Shown here piece by piece: positions 27,087 through 35,358 of a DNA stretch of 64,000 nt. The position numbers and the translations under genes are program-made. The number at the start of each line of letters is the position of its first letter. Position 1 is the stretch's first letter. Location of the stretch: assembly GCF_013371465.1 (NCBI RefSeq), contig NZ_JABWDU010000002.1:1177313-1241312 (forward strand), written 5' to 3'. The stretch comes from Ensifer oleiphilus. Its GTDB lineage: Bacteria; Pseudomonadota; Alphaproteobacteria; Rhizobiales; Rhizobiaceae. Under the pieces are notes generated by a model that made no database searches, had not been told where the DNA came from, and worked only from the letters and a program-made list of their open reading frames with translations.

Positions 27087-27874
27087 TGTTTCTTCGTCCT
27101 TCCGAACAGGGAAAACTCGAGGATCAGCAGCAGCGCCACCGACGCGAGGAAAACCAGCGAGCCGATGGCATTGGTCTTGGGGTTGAGGCCGGAGCGCAGC
27201 ATGCTCCAGATCTCGACGGGCAAGGTCACGTCGAAGCGCGACAGCAGGAAGGCGATGATGAACTCGTCCCAGCTGAAGGTGACCGACAGGAAGAAGGCCG
27301 CCAATATGGATGGCATCAGCATCGGTGCCGTCACCAGGGCCATCACCTTGAAATCACTGGCGCCGAGATCGCGCGCTGCCCGCTCGATGTTGATCTGGTG
27401 ATCGCCCATCGAGGCATAGATGATGGCAAAGCAGAGCGGCAGGTTGATCACAACGTGGCCGATGCCGACCGTCAGGAGAGACAGCGGCATATGCAGCGCG
27501 TTGAGCAGCGCCAGCAGCCCGAGCGCGATGATCAGATAGCTGACCGTCATCGGCGCAATCAGCAGGCCCCTTTGCAGGGCCGAGCCCGGCAGCTTGTAGC
27601 GCGCCAGCGAATAGGCGGCGAGAAAACCGAGCACGCAGGAGACCATGGAGGACGAAATGGCGACCAGCATCGAATTGCCGAGCGCTGCCATCAGCTTGCG
27701 GTCGGCGAAAACGGCCTCGTACCATTGCGTGGAAAAGCCGTTGAACGGCGGCACCGGCAGCCGCCCGTCCTGGAAGGAGAACAGCACCAGCACCGCGACC
27801 GGAAGGAAGATGAAGGCGTAAACGAGGGCAAGGTAGGCCCAGGACACGCTGCCGATGAAAACTCTGCGCAGCAT
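27083..27874 (-). CDS. ABC transporter permease, PotC-like
   Basis: 263-residue permease with six helices and the E-R-A-A-R-D-L-G-A-S coupling loop. ATG 27874 shares one base with the stop of the upstream permease (TGATG). The longer open frame up to 28459 is an antisense-like extension over the neighbouring gene and was not used. It pairs with the permease at 27874-28737. Confidence 0.9.
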   Translation of the reverse strand: MLRRVFIGSVSWAYLALVYAFIFLPVAVLVLFSFQDGRLPVPPFNGFSTQWYEAVFADRKLMAALGNSMLVAISSSMVSCVLGFLAAYSLARYKLPGSALQRGLLIAPMTVSYLIIALGLLALLNALHMPLSLLTVGIGHVVINLPLCFAIIYASMGDHQINIERAARDLGASDFKVMALVTAPMLMPSILAAFFLSVTFSWDEFIIAFLLSRFDVTLPVEIWSMLRSGLNPKTNAIGSLVFLASVALLLILEFSLFGRTKKQ

Positions 27875-28737
27875 CACGCCCTCTCGATCTTCAGCCAACG
27901 GGCACAGAGCACGTAAGCGACGGTGACGGCCAGCATCAGGATGATCGAAAGCGCCGCGGCCATCGGGAAATCGGCACGCCTGCCGAGTTGCAGCATGATG
28001 ATCTGCGGCAGAACCAGCTCGTTGTTGCCGCCCAGGATCTGCGGGGTCACGTAGTCGCCGATGCACAGCACGAAGGTCAGGAACGCGCCGGTCATGATGC
28101 CGGGCAACGTCAGCGGCAAGACCACATGCCAGAAGGTCTGAAAGGCGTTGGCGCCTAAATCGGCGGCCGCGCGACGATAATTCGGCGAGAGCTGGATCAG
28201 GTTTGAATAGATGGTCAGCGTCAACAGCATGACGAAGAAATGCACGAAGCCGATCACGGTTGCCGTCCGCGTGCTGGCGATCGCGAGCTGCTCGGCAATC
28301 AGCCCGGCGCTGGTCAGCATCTGGTTGATGACGCCGTTCTTCGACAGCACCAGGAGCCAGGAGTAGGAGCGAACGACATAGGAGGTCCAGAACGGCAGGA
28401 TCGCCAGGATCAGCGCCATGCGCTGAAACCGCTTGGGCACGCGCTCGGCGATGATCCACGCGAGCGGATAGGCAAGCAGCACCGAAAGCACCGTGACGAT
28501 GACGGTGATTTCGAGGGAATTGATGAGCCCCTGCAACAACGCGCTTTCAGAAAAGAAACGCAGATAATTGTCGAGGTTCCAGACGCGGACGATCTCCCGC
28601 CCCTCGCGCTTCCACAGGCTCATCGCCGCCATGAACAGGAAGGGGACGACGAAGAAGGCGAGCGTCCACAACAGCGCCGGCGCTGCAAAGCCCCAGGCCT
28701 TTCGACGGTCGGCATCTTCAAGGGTTGTCGCAGTCAT
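27874..28737 (-). CDS. ABC transporter permease, PotB-like
   Basis: 287 residues with a cytoplasmic N-terminus, six helices and the loop R-R-A-A-A-D-L-G-A-N. Start ATG 28737 has GGAG five bases upstream. It is separated from the binding-protein gene by about 120 bases that contain an imperfect hairpin (28821-28851), then coupled directly to the second permease. Confidence 0.9.
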   Translation of the reverse strand: MTATTLEDADRRKAWGFAAPALLWTLAFFVVPFLFMAAMSLWKREGREIVRVWNLDNYLRFFSESALLQGLINSLEITVIVTVLSVLLAYPLAWIIAERVPKRFQRMALILAILPFWTSYVVRSYSWLLVLSKNGVINQMLTSAGLIAEQLAIASTRTATVIGFVHFFVMLLTLTIYSNLIQLSPNYRRAAADLGANAFQTFWHVVLPLTLPGIMTGAFLTFVLCIGDYVTPQILGGNNELVLPQIIMLQLGRRADFPMAAALSIILMLAVTVAYVLCARWLKIERA

Positions 28738-28820
28738 GAAGGCTCCAGATTTGCGTGCCGCGACCGAGTGTTGGGCGCAGTCCACCGTCCCGCGGCCTGG
28801 CGGGCGGCGATCAGGCTGAA

Positions 28821-28851
28821 GGGCCGGCGAACGCTGCATGCGTCCCCCGGC
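28821..28851 (-). terminator. Imperfect hairpin after binding-protein gene
   Basis: ggccgg pairs with ccggcc, with a further inner pairing of gaacgc and gcgtcc, 10 bases after the binding-protein stop. It is weaker than the other binding-protein hairpins in this window but in the equivalent position. Confidence 0.35.
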
Positions 28852-28860
28852 CATCCGGCG

Positions 28861-29958
28861 TTATTGCTGCAGCATCTCGGTCCAGGCATCCTGGAACTGC
28901 TGATCGAGTTCGGTCGACGGGATCGGATAGAGCTGTGTCTTTTTCAGGTATTCGGCTTGTTCATTGAAGCGCAGCGCCGCCTTTTGCGGGTCGGTCAGAT
29001 GCTCGCCTGCCTTGCTGTTTGCCGGCATCGCCCAGTAACAGGAGGATGTGGCAAGCCGGGCCTGGCCTTCGGGGCTGACGATATACTGCACGAATTTCAA
29101 TGCCAGATCCTGCTTGGTCGAATCCTTCATCACGCCGATCGACTGCGCCCAGCGCACCGCCCCCTGCTCCGGGATCGTCCAGTCGAGGTTCGGCTTGTCG
29201 GCCGAAAGCACCGCCGTGATCCATTCGCCGCCGCCAACCAGAATATCGACTTCGCCGGTTGCCAGCGCCGTCTGCGAAGACACGACGTCGCTGACCTGCT
29301 TCGACATCGACCGCATTTCCGCCAGCTTCTCCTTGAGCGCCGGCATGTCGGCCTCGGAAAGCTCAGCGGTCTTCTTGCCAAGGCCAAGCCCGGCAAGGCC
29401 GATCATCGGAAGGTAGTAGTCATAGAGCGCGATGCGCCCCTTGTACTTGTCGGAGAAGACAACCGACAGATCCTGCATGTCTTTCGGATCAACCTTGGAC
29501 TTGTCGTAGGAGACGGTGTTGTAGCCGAATTTTTCCGTGACGGCATAGGTCTTGCCGTCCTTGGTGTTGTTGGCCTCCATCCGGACCTCGGGGAAGATAT
29601 CGGCCGTCGGCAGCGCGCCGGCCGGCATTTCGGCGAGCAGGTCGAGGTCGATGGCGCGGTGAACGTCGACGCCGTCGATCACAAGCACGTCCCAGTCGCC
29701 CGGGCGTGACTGGTCGAGGATCGAGAGCGCCGCCCCGGTGCCCTCATAGACCTTGAGGTTGACCTTGACGTCGTTGGCTTTCTCAAACGGTTCGACCAAG
29801 GCCGGATCCGTGTGGTCGCACCAGACAAGCGCATTGAGTTCTTCGGTGGCAAAGGCCGACGCCGGAACCGAGACGAACGAGGCGGCAACGATCGCGCTTC
29901 CGGCGACCGAGGAGAAAAACCGGCGCAGGTGCGCGCCGTCACGAAGTGACTGCATCAT
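28861..29958 (-). CDS. ABC substrate-binding protein, spermidine/putrescine type
   Basis: 365 residues. A Sec-type signal is present (S-A-I-V-A-A-S-F-V-S-V-P-A-S-A-F-A), then a mature domain beginning E-E-L-N-A-L-V-W-C-D-H, with polyamine-type segments (D-V-L-V-I-D-G-V-D and Y-D-Y-Y-L-P). ATG 29958 is seven bases after GAGGG; the frame is open to 30021 but without a ribosome site. First gene of the operon binding protein, two permeases, ATPase, MBL hydrolase and aldehyde dehydrogenase. Divergent from a TetR regulator gene. Confidence 0.9.
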   Translation of the reverse strand: MMQSLRDGAHLRRFFSSVAGSAIVAASFVSVPASAFATEELNALVWCDHTDPALVEPFEKANDVKVNLKVYEGTGAALSILDQSRPGDWDVLVIDGVDVHRAIDLDLLAEMPAGALPTADIFPEVRMEANNTKDGKTYAVTEKFGYNTVSYDKSKVDPKDMQDLSVVFSDKYKGRIALYDYYLPMIGLAGLGLGKKTAELSEADMPALKEKLAEMRSMSKQVSDVVSSQTALATGEVDILVGGGEWITAVLSADKPNLDWTIPEQGAVRWAQSIGVMKDSTKQDLALKFVQYIVSPEGQARLATSSCYWAMPANSKAGEHLTDPQKAALRFNEQAEYLKKTQLYPIPSTELDQQFQDAWTEMLQQ

Positions 29959-30004
29959 GCTGTTGCCCTCTTGTTTTGACGCTCGTTTCGGCGTCTTCAA
30001 AAAA

Positions 30005-30036
30005 AGATTGAATGAATTCATTTTTTAAGTCAATCT
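30005..30036. promoter_or_regulatory. Candidate TetR operator between divergent genes
   Basis: A perfect 12-base palindrome aatgaattcatt (30011-30022) lies inside a wider inverted repeat agattga (30005-30011) and tcaatct (30030-30036), in the 114-base gap between the Pot-type operon and the TetR gene. Position and symmetry fit a TetR-family operator controlling both directions. Confidence 0.45.
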
Positions 30037-30072
30037 CAATTTTGAGGACATTCAGAAATCGGGAAAATGCAT

Positions 30073-30690
30073 ATGACAGGGCTGCGCGCACGGCAGAAAG
30101 CCGACCGGAACAGACGTATCCTGGACGCCGCTGCCCTGTTGTTTCGCGAGGTCGGCTACGACAGCGCCCGCATCGAGGACATTGCCGAGCGGGCCGAAGT
30201 GTCGGTCGGCACCTTCTACAATTACTATGAGAACAAGGGCGACATCCTGGTCGCCACCGTCTCCATGGAAGTCGAGGAAGTGCTAGCCGCCGGCCGCACC
30301 ATCGTCGACAATCCGCCCTCCTCCGTGGAAGGCGCGCTGGAGGCTCTGATCGGGCAATATTACGATCACTCGCTCGTCTATCTCAGCAAGGAGATGTGGC
30401 GCACGGCGATGGCGATCTCGATCCAGCAGCCGAAGAGCCCCTTCAGCAAGCGCTACACCGAACTCGACCGCCGGCTTTGCGATCAGGTCGCGACGCTTAT
30501 CCACAAGCTGCAGGTCAAGGGCCTTGTTACGCCCGGCACCGATGTTCGCGCCGTCGGCGAGATGCTGTTCAACAATCTCAATCTGATGTTCATCGAATTC
30601 GCAAAGGACGAGGCGATGCCGCTCGATGAGTTGAAGGCGCGCGTTACCCGACAGAACCGGCCGCTCGCAACACTGATCGCAGCGCCCTGA
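30073..30690 (+). CDS. TetR/AcrR family transcriptional regulator
   Basis: About 205 residues. The N-terminal helix-turn-helix is clear: I-L-D-A-A-A-L-L-F-R-E-V-G-Y, then I-A-E-R-A-E-V-S-V-G-T-F-Y-N-Y-Y-E-N-K. The C-terminal ligand domain is helical. ATG 30073 has GGGA at suitable spacing; ATG 30067 is the alternative. It is divergent from the second Pot-type transporter operon, which it probably represses, and 27 bases before a small SnoaL-like gene. Confidence 0.9.
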   Translation: MTGLRARQKADRNRRILDAAALLFREVGYDSARIEDIAERAEVSVGTFYNYYENKGDILVATVSMEVEEVLAAGRTIVDNPPSSVEGALEALIGQYYDHSLVYLSKEMWRTAMAISIQQPKSPFSKRYTELDRRLCDQVATLIHKLQVKGLVTPGTDVRAVGEMLFNNLNLMFIEFAKDEAMPLDELKARVTRQNRPLATLIAAP

Positions 30691-30717
30691 TCAAACCCCG
30701 ACATGAAGAGAGTATCG

Positions 30718-31110
30718 ATGCAGGACACGGAAAAGACGGTCCTCGACGCCGCCGATCGGCTCGTAGAAGCCTTTGCCCGCCATGATGTGGACGCCTATTT
30801 CTCGGCGTTCGCGCCGAATGCCACCTTCATTTTCCACAATCTCGACCGCCCTTTGCGCAGCCGCGCCGAGTATGAAGCGGAATGGGCGTTGTGGGAGACC
30901 CGCGACAGCTTTCGCGTCCGCGCCTGCCGATCCAGCGACCGGCATGTGCAGGTGATGGGCAATGTCGCAGTCTTCACCCACGGGGTCAGAACCGAGCTTG
31001 AGATCGGTGGCGAGCCGCTAATGTCGGAAGAGAGGGAAACGATCGTGTTCGAACGGGATGGAACCGGCGCCTGGCTGGCGGTGCACGAACATCTGTCGCG
31101 CGCCGGCTGA
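30718..31110 (+). CDS. SnoaL/NTF2-like fold protein (DUF4440-type)
   Basis: About 130 residues of the NTF2-like fold: an N-terminal helix pair (V-L-D-A-A-D-R-L-V-E-A-F-A-R-H-D), then a cone-shaped beta sheet (A-T-F-I-F-H-N and V-A-V-F-T-H-G-V), ending W-L-A-V-H-E-H-L-S. Proteins of this type are small enzymes or ligand binders with diverse roles. ATG 30718 has GAAGAGAG upstream; ATG 30703 is five codons earlier without one. It is in the same direction as and just after the TetR gene, so probably co-transcribed. Function unknown. Confidence 0.8.
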   Translation: MQDTEKTVLDAADRLVEAFARHDVDAYFSAFAPNATFIFHNLDRPLRSRAEYEAEWALWETRDSFRVRACRSSDRHVQVMGNVAVFTHGVRTELEIGGEPLMSEERETIVFERDGTGAWLAVHEHLSRAG

Positions 31111-31123
31111 TATTGCCAGGGTG

Positions 31124-31273
31124 CTAAAGCGCGCCGATGACCACGGCGGAGATGAAACAGAACGCAGCCACGAAGGCGATCGCGTGGGGAAAAAGGCTGA
31201 TTGGCGAGCGGCGCGGTGGGGCCGCCGCGTAAAACGCATATCGGGACTGGATCGTCGGCTTTGCAGCGTTCAT
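31124..31273 (-). CDS. Small single-helix membrane protein, 49 residues
   Basis: Short open frame on the minus strand: start ATG 31273, stop TAG at 31124. GGAGAG lies six bases before the ATG. The product begins MNAAKPTIQSRYAFY, has a proline/arginine stretch (A-P-P-R-R-S-P) and then one hydrophobic helix of about 20 residues (A-I-A-F-V-A-A-F-C-F-I-S-A-V-V-I-G). It converges with the SnoaL-like gene. No family is recognised. The good ribosome site and helix make it more likely real than chance. Confidence 0.6.
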   Translation of the reverse strand: MNAAKPTIQSRYAFYAAAPPRRSPISLFPHAIAFVAAFCFISAVVIGAL

Positions 31274-31406
31274 CGCGTCTCTCCGTCGTTCAGGTCGGAA
31301 ACAGGACCGTCAATAGTCATGTTCTCCGATATTCTCGATTGGGTTTATAGATATTATTTTCTCCGATCCACCCCGAAAGTGAAAAATCGTCCGCCGACCG
31401 CCCGCG

Positions 31407-32321
31407 TCAGTGCCGATCGCGGTCGCGCTCCTGCACATGTTTGGACCAGCTTTCGCTGAACCACGGCGTCAGCAACGACACATTGGCTTTGCGATGGGAG
31501 CGATTGAGACCGACGTCGGCCTCAACGCAGGTCCACACCGTAAAGGCCGTCAGTTCGTGTTTTCCGAAGGTCTGGATCAGCGGAATGTCGGCGGCATCGC
31601 GGCCACGGGCGACGGCGATGCGCCCTGCGCGGCGCATATTGTTCTTGGCGTCGAACGTATGCCAGCGGTCACCGAGAAAGACTTCGAACCAGGCATTGAA
31701 ATCCATCGGCGCCATCCTCTCCTCACCTTCGAGGTCGGCCATGTAGCCGTTGACGTAGCGCGCCGGCATGTTCATGCAGCGGCAGAGAGCGATGGCAAGA
31801 TGCGCATAGTCGCGGCTGACGCCGAGACGATCCTCATGGGCTTCGAGTGCGCTTCGCATCGCCTGGGCATAACCATAGCTGAACACGAGGCGCTCGTGCA
31901 CATAGTCGCAGATCGCCTGCACCCGCGACCAGCCGGGGGGCACCTCTCCGAACAGCCTCCAGGCAAGCGCGCCCAGCCGATCAGTCTCGCAATAGCGGCT
32001 GGCGGCGAGATAGGGCAGCGTGTTGGGCGGCAGCTTTTCGACGGGAACGGCCGGCGCCAGCGGATCGGACGGGTCGGGCCGACCATCGTCCTCCATGACG
32101 GCATCGTATGTGAGCGTGAAATCGCCTTCCGGCGCGATCATGCGCAGGCAGGCGTTCTTGTGCGGATCGACAACCTCCTCCATCTTGACGATCGGCGAGT
32201 TCACAGGCCCGCGCTCGCGCCTGATATCGGGTCGTCTTTCGGCAACCACCGAAAGGTAAGTCATCATCGGCGTCGGCTGGGGGCAGCGGATGCCGATCTC
32301 ATAGCCAAAGCGTACGAACAT
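31407..32321 (-). CDS. Transglutaminase-like protein lacking the catalytic Cys
   Basis: 304 residues. An N-terminal beta domain typical of bacterial transglutaminase-like proteins (roughly 1-120) is followed by the core fold: L-G-V-S-R-D-Y-A-H-L-A-I-A-L-C-R-C-M, then A-R-Y-V-N-G-Y and F-N-A-W-F-E-V-F-L. In active relatives the first motif reads C-R-D-F-A-H-L; here the Cys position is Ser169 (codon AGC), and the usual His of the second motif is Asn. Start ATG 32321 follows GGGAGG. The fold is kept, so a non-enzymatic or altered role is likely. Monocistronic, with a 411-base upstream region. Confidence 0.82.
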   Translation of the reverse strand: MFVRFGYEIGIRCPQPTPMMTYLSVVAERRPDIRRERGPVNSPIVKMEEVVDPHKNACLRMIAPEGDFTLTYDAVMEDDGRPDPSDPLAPAVPVEKLPPNTLPYLAASRYCETDRLGALAWRLFGEVPPGWSRVQAICDYVHERLVFSYGYAQAMRSALEAHEDRLGVSRDYAHLAIALCRCMNMPARYVNGYMADLEGEERMAPMDFNAWFEVFLGDRWHTFDAKNNMRRAGRIAVARGRDAADIPLIQTFGKHELTAFTVWTCVEADVGLNRSHRKANVSLLTPWFSESWSKHVQERDRDRH

Positions 32322-32732
32322 CTCCAACCTCCCTCGTTCGGCAGGAATGTTTCGCGACCCCCTTTGTTCCCTCAAGATCGGGACAAATCCGTGCTGCATA
32401 CGCACACAAGAAAACGCTGAAATACGAGGGATCGCAGGCTCGACAAAGGTCTAGATATCGATGGCTCAGGCTGACGGGAAGCCCGGCCAACCCCTTGCCC
32501 TCGGCCGACACAGGCCCGGGTCGAGCCTGCCCATTCCGACAACAATTCTAGGCCCGAACGCCGCAGGCGACAACCGCATTCGCCGGTGTCGTCCAGCCGA
32601 AGTCGGGCAGACCGGGCTCGGCATCTGCTGCCGGCAGGAAAGTCTAAACCGGCACATGACATCTGGCGAAACTCGCCTATATTGGCGCGAAAGCGGCAGA
32701 AGTGCCGACAAATCAAATGTTTGGAACCGTCG
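32322..32732. other. 411-base intergenic region between divergent genes
   Basis: This region separates the transglutaminase-like gene (minus) from the HWE kinase gene (plus). No convincing gene was found. The kinase reading frame stays open upstream to 32586, but that part lacks similarity to any domain. Promoters for both neighbours should lie here; none matches a consensus well enough to call. Confidence 0.5.
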
Positions 32733-34634
32733 ATGACCGCCCCTTTGTTCCCGAAGGCAGATACGAGACCGCCCGGAAAACTTGGCTCCAGCAAAATGTA
32801 CGCGCAATTTCAAACCTTCGACTGGTCCGCAACGGCGCTCGGAGCCGTCGACGTCTGGCCCTCGGCGCTGACGATGACCCTCAGGATGATGTTCTCGTCG
32901 CCGGTCGCAATGGCTGTGCTTGCCGGCCGTGACGGCGTGATGATCTACAACGACGCCTATATCGAGATCGCCGGCAAGCGCCATCCCGATTGCTTCGGTC
33001 AATCGGTGTTGACCACATGGCCGGAGGTTGCCGCCTTCAACCGCCAGATCATTGCCGATGTCTTTGCCGGTGAAACCGCATCCTTCGAGGATGCGCCGCT
33101 GACCTTCTATCGCAACGGTGCTGCCGAAGATGTCTGGCTCGATCTGGACTACAGCCCTGTTGTCGATGACGATGGCAGCACAATCGCCGTGCTTGCCATT
33201 CTCGCGGAAACGACCAAGCGGGTGAAAGCGGAAAAAGCCCTTCGCGACAACCAGGAACGCCTGTCGCTGGCGCTCAGCGCCTCCGGCGTCGTCGGCATCT
33301 GGGATTGGCGCGTCAGGGAAGACCGGGTCTACGCCGACGAACGTTTTTCCGACCTCTTCCATGTGCCGCGGGAGCTGGCCCGCGACGGTGCGCCGATATC
33401 GGCCTATCTCGCGTCCATCCATCCGGATGATGTCGCAAGCCTTGAAGCGGCTATGACCCGGGCCATTGAAACCGGCGAAAACCTCACGTCGGAATACCGG
33501 ATCGTCCAGCCGGAAGGTGGCGTGCGCTGGGTGCTTGCCGAAGGGCGGCCGGCGCTCGACGAGCATGGCATCTGCGTCCGCTTTCCAGGCGTTGCCGTCG
33601 ATATTACCGAGCATAAGGCAGCCGTCGAGGCGCATGCCCGATCCGAGGCGGCCTTTCGAACGCTCGCAAACGCCATGCCGCAAATGGTCTGGTCGACCCG
33701 GCCCGACGGCTATCACGATTATTACAACGCCCGCTGGTACGAATTCACCGGCGTGCCGGAAAACTCGACCGATGGCGAAGGCTGGAACGGCATGTTCCAC
33801 GAGGAAGACCAGGAGCGCGCCTGGGCGAGTTGGCGCCATTCTCTGGAAACGGGCGACCCCTATCAGATCGAGTATCGCCTGCGCCACCACAGCGGCGTCT
33901 ACCGCTGGGTGCTGGGACGGGCCCTTGCGATCCGTGACGACCGCGGACGCATCACCCGCTGGTACGGCACCTGCACCGATATTCACGACACCAAGATGGC
34001 CGCCGCCGAGCGTGAGGTGGTCGCCCACGAGCTCAGCCACCGCATCAAGAACATCTTCTCCGTGCTCAGCAGCATCATCAGCCTGTCCGCGCGCTCGAAG
34101 CCCGATGCCCAGCCCTTTGCCCTGGAACTGCGCAAGCGCATCGAGGCGATGGGGCGGGCGCATGATTTCGTGCGCCCTCACAGCCAGGCCTCGCGGCCGG
34201 TGCCGGTCGAACAGTCGATCTTCGGGCTGGTCGAGGAATTGCTGGTTCCCTACGGTAACGCTGAAGAACGCATCAGTGTCAGCGGTGAAGACATCCAGCT
34301 TGGCGACAGTGCCGCCACGCCGCTAGCGCTTCTGCTGCACGAACTGGCGACGAATGCGGCAAAGTATGGCGCGCTTTCTGGCGATGCGGGCAAGCTCGCA
34401 ATCAGCGGCCGGCAGCATGAAACCGACTATATCCTGGAGTGGCGCGAGCATGGCGGAACAGGTGCGATCGGCGAACCCGATCAGGAAGGCTTCGGATCGC
34501 GGCTGATGAGAATCAGTGTCGAGGGCCAGCTCGGCGGCAAGCTCGTCAGGCGCTGGGAGCCGGATGGCGTGCACGTGACGGTGACGATGCCCCGCGCAGC
34601 GGTTACGCGAACAAACCGCCTTTCCGGTCAGTAG
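32733..34634 (+). CDS. PAS-domain HWE-family sensor histidine kinase
   Basis: About 633 residues, soluble. Three PAS-like domains are visible: about 40-165, 175-300 and 310-425; the last carries D-G-Y-H-D-Y-Y-N-A-R-W-Y-E-F-T-G. The kinase core has H-E-L-S-H-R-I-K-N (from residue 432), H-E-L-A-T-N-A-A-K-Y-G-A-L and W-R-E-H-G-G, the marks of the HWE family. Start ATG 32733 has GGAA upstream; the open frame begins at 32586. No membrane helix is seen, so a cytoplasmic signal such as light or redox is possible. It converges with a response regulator gene, its likely partner. Confidence 0.9.
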   Translation: MTAPLFPKADTRPPGKLGSSKMYAQFQTFDWSATALGAVDVWPSALTMTLRMMFSSPVAMAVLAGRDGVMIYNDAYIEIAGKRHPDCFGQSVLTTWPEVAAFNRQIIADVFAGETASFEDAPLTFYRNGAAEDVWLDLDYSPVVDDDGSTIAVLAILAETTKRVKAEKALRDNQERLSLALSASGVVGIWDWRVREDRVYADERFSDLFHVPRELARDGAPISAYLASIHPDDVASLEAAMTRAIETGENLTSEYRIVQPEGGVRWVLAEGRPALDEHGICVRFPGVAVDITEHKAAVEAHARSEAAFRTLANAMPQMVWSTRPDGYHDYYNARWYEFTGVPENSTDGEGWNGMFHEEDQERAWASWRHSLETGDPYQIEYRLRHHSGVYRWVLGRALAIRDDRGRITRWYGTCTDIHDTKMAAAEREVVAHELSHRIKNIFSVLSSIISLSARSKPDAQPFALELRKRIEAMGRAHDFVRPHSQASRPVPVEQSIFGLVEELLVPYGNAEERISVSGEDIQLGDSAATPLALLLHELATNAAKYGALSGDAGKLAISGRQHETDYILEWREHGGTGAIGEPDQEGFGSRLMRISVEGQLGGKLVRRWEPDGVHVTVTMPRAAVTRTNRLSGQ

Positions 34635-34713
34635 GACCGAAACACCAGGAGAAAGGCGCAGAAAGGCGCCGCCCTTGATTGCCCTTGCAGTCGGGGGCAC
34701 AGGATCTCAGCGC

Positions 34714-35112
34714 TCAGGCGAACAGCTTCAGCCGCTCCGGCGGCTCGGCCTCAAGCGTGTGGCGGCGCGCGACGGCATAACTGACGGCCTGCTTCATCTC
34801 ATGATCGGCAACGGGCTTGCTGATGACGCCGACCGTTCCGGGAACGCCGTCCCCGAGTTGCGCCGGATTGGCTGTCATGTAGAGCACGGTGATGCCGTGT
34901 TCGGCGGCGAGCATCCGTCCGATGTCCTTGCCGGTCGGCCCATCCCTCAGGTTGAGATCGACAAGCGCGACTTCCGCCATCGGAGCAAGGCTGATCGCGG
35001 TTGCCTGATCGGCAGCGATGCCCACTGGACGATGCCCGAGCTCCGAGACCACGTATTCGATTTCGGTCGCGACGAGAAACTCGTCTTCAACAATCAATAC
35101 TCTGCAAGCCAT
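34714..35112 (-). CDS. Single-domain response regulator
   Basis: About 132 residues, receiver only: acidic pocket V-E-D-E-F, phosphoacceptor in L-V-D-L-N-L-R-D, switch region L-Y-M-T-A-N-P and Lys of I-S-K-P-V. ATG 35112 has GGAAAG upstream; a GTG seven codons earlier is the alternative. It converges with the HWE kinase gene across 79 bases. HWE kinases are frequently paired with receivers of this type. Output would be through protein interaction, since no effector domain is present. Confidence 0.88.
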   Translation of the reverse strand: MACRVLIVEDEFLVATEIEYVVSELGHRPVGIAADQATAISLAPMAEVALVDLNLRDGPTGKDIGRMLAAEHGITVLYMTANPAQLGDGVPGTVGVISKPVADHEMKQAVSYAVARRHTLEAEPPERLKLFA

Positions 35113-35358
35113 ATCAACTTTCCAACGCTTCACTTCGTGGCATTGGCGGAACCGTCTCCCAAGGTTTCCGGCGTATGCCTGTTAAACTTCAACGGTACAA
35201 CGCACCATTGTCCAGCAGGGTTCCCCCTGATTTCAATCGCGACATGCCGTTCTGCACAAGAAGGGAAGCCCGAACGATGCGGACATATCTTCGGGCGACA
35301 GGAAACGATCCCTGCCGCCTTTTTGTTCCCGGAAAATGAAAATAATCTCAACCCGGCT

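Noticed and set aside
28240..29709. 489-codon plus-strand frame opposite the Pot-type permease and binding-protein genes
   Set aside because: Shadow of two clear ABC genes with good ribosome sites and domain motifs; the translation is low-complexity Arg/Gly/Asp.
32721..32760. Second EcfG-type promoter (GGAAC at 32721)
   Set aside because: It overlaps the start of the kinase gene and no CGTT lies 16-17 bases downstream.
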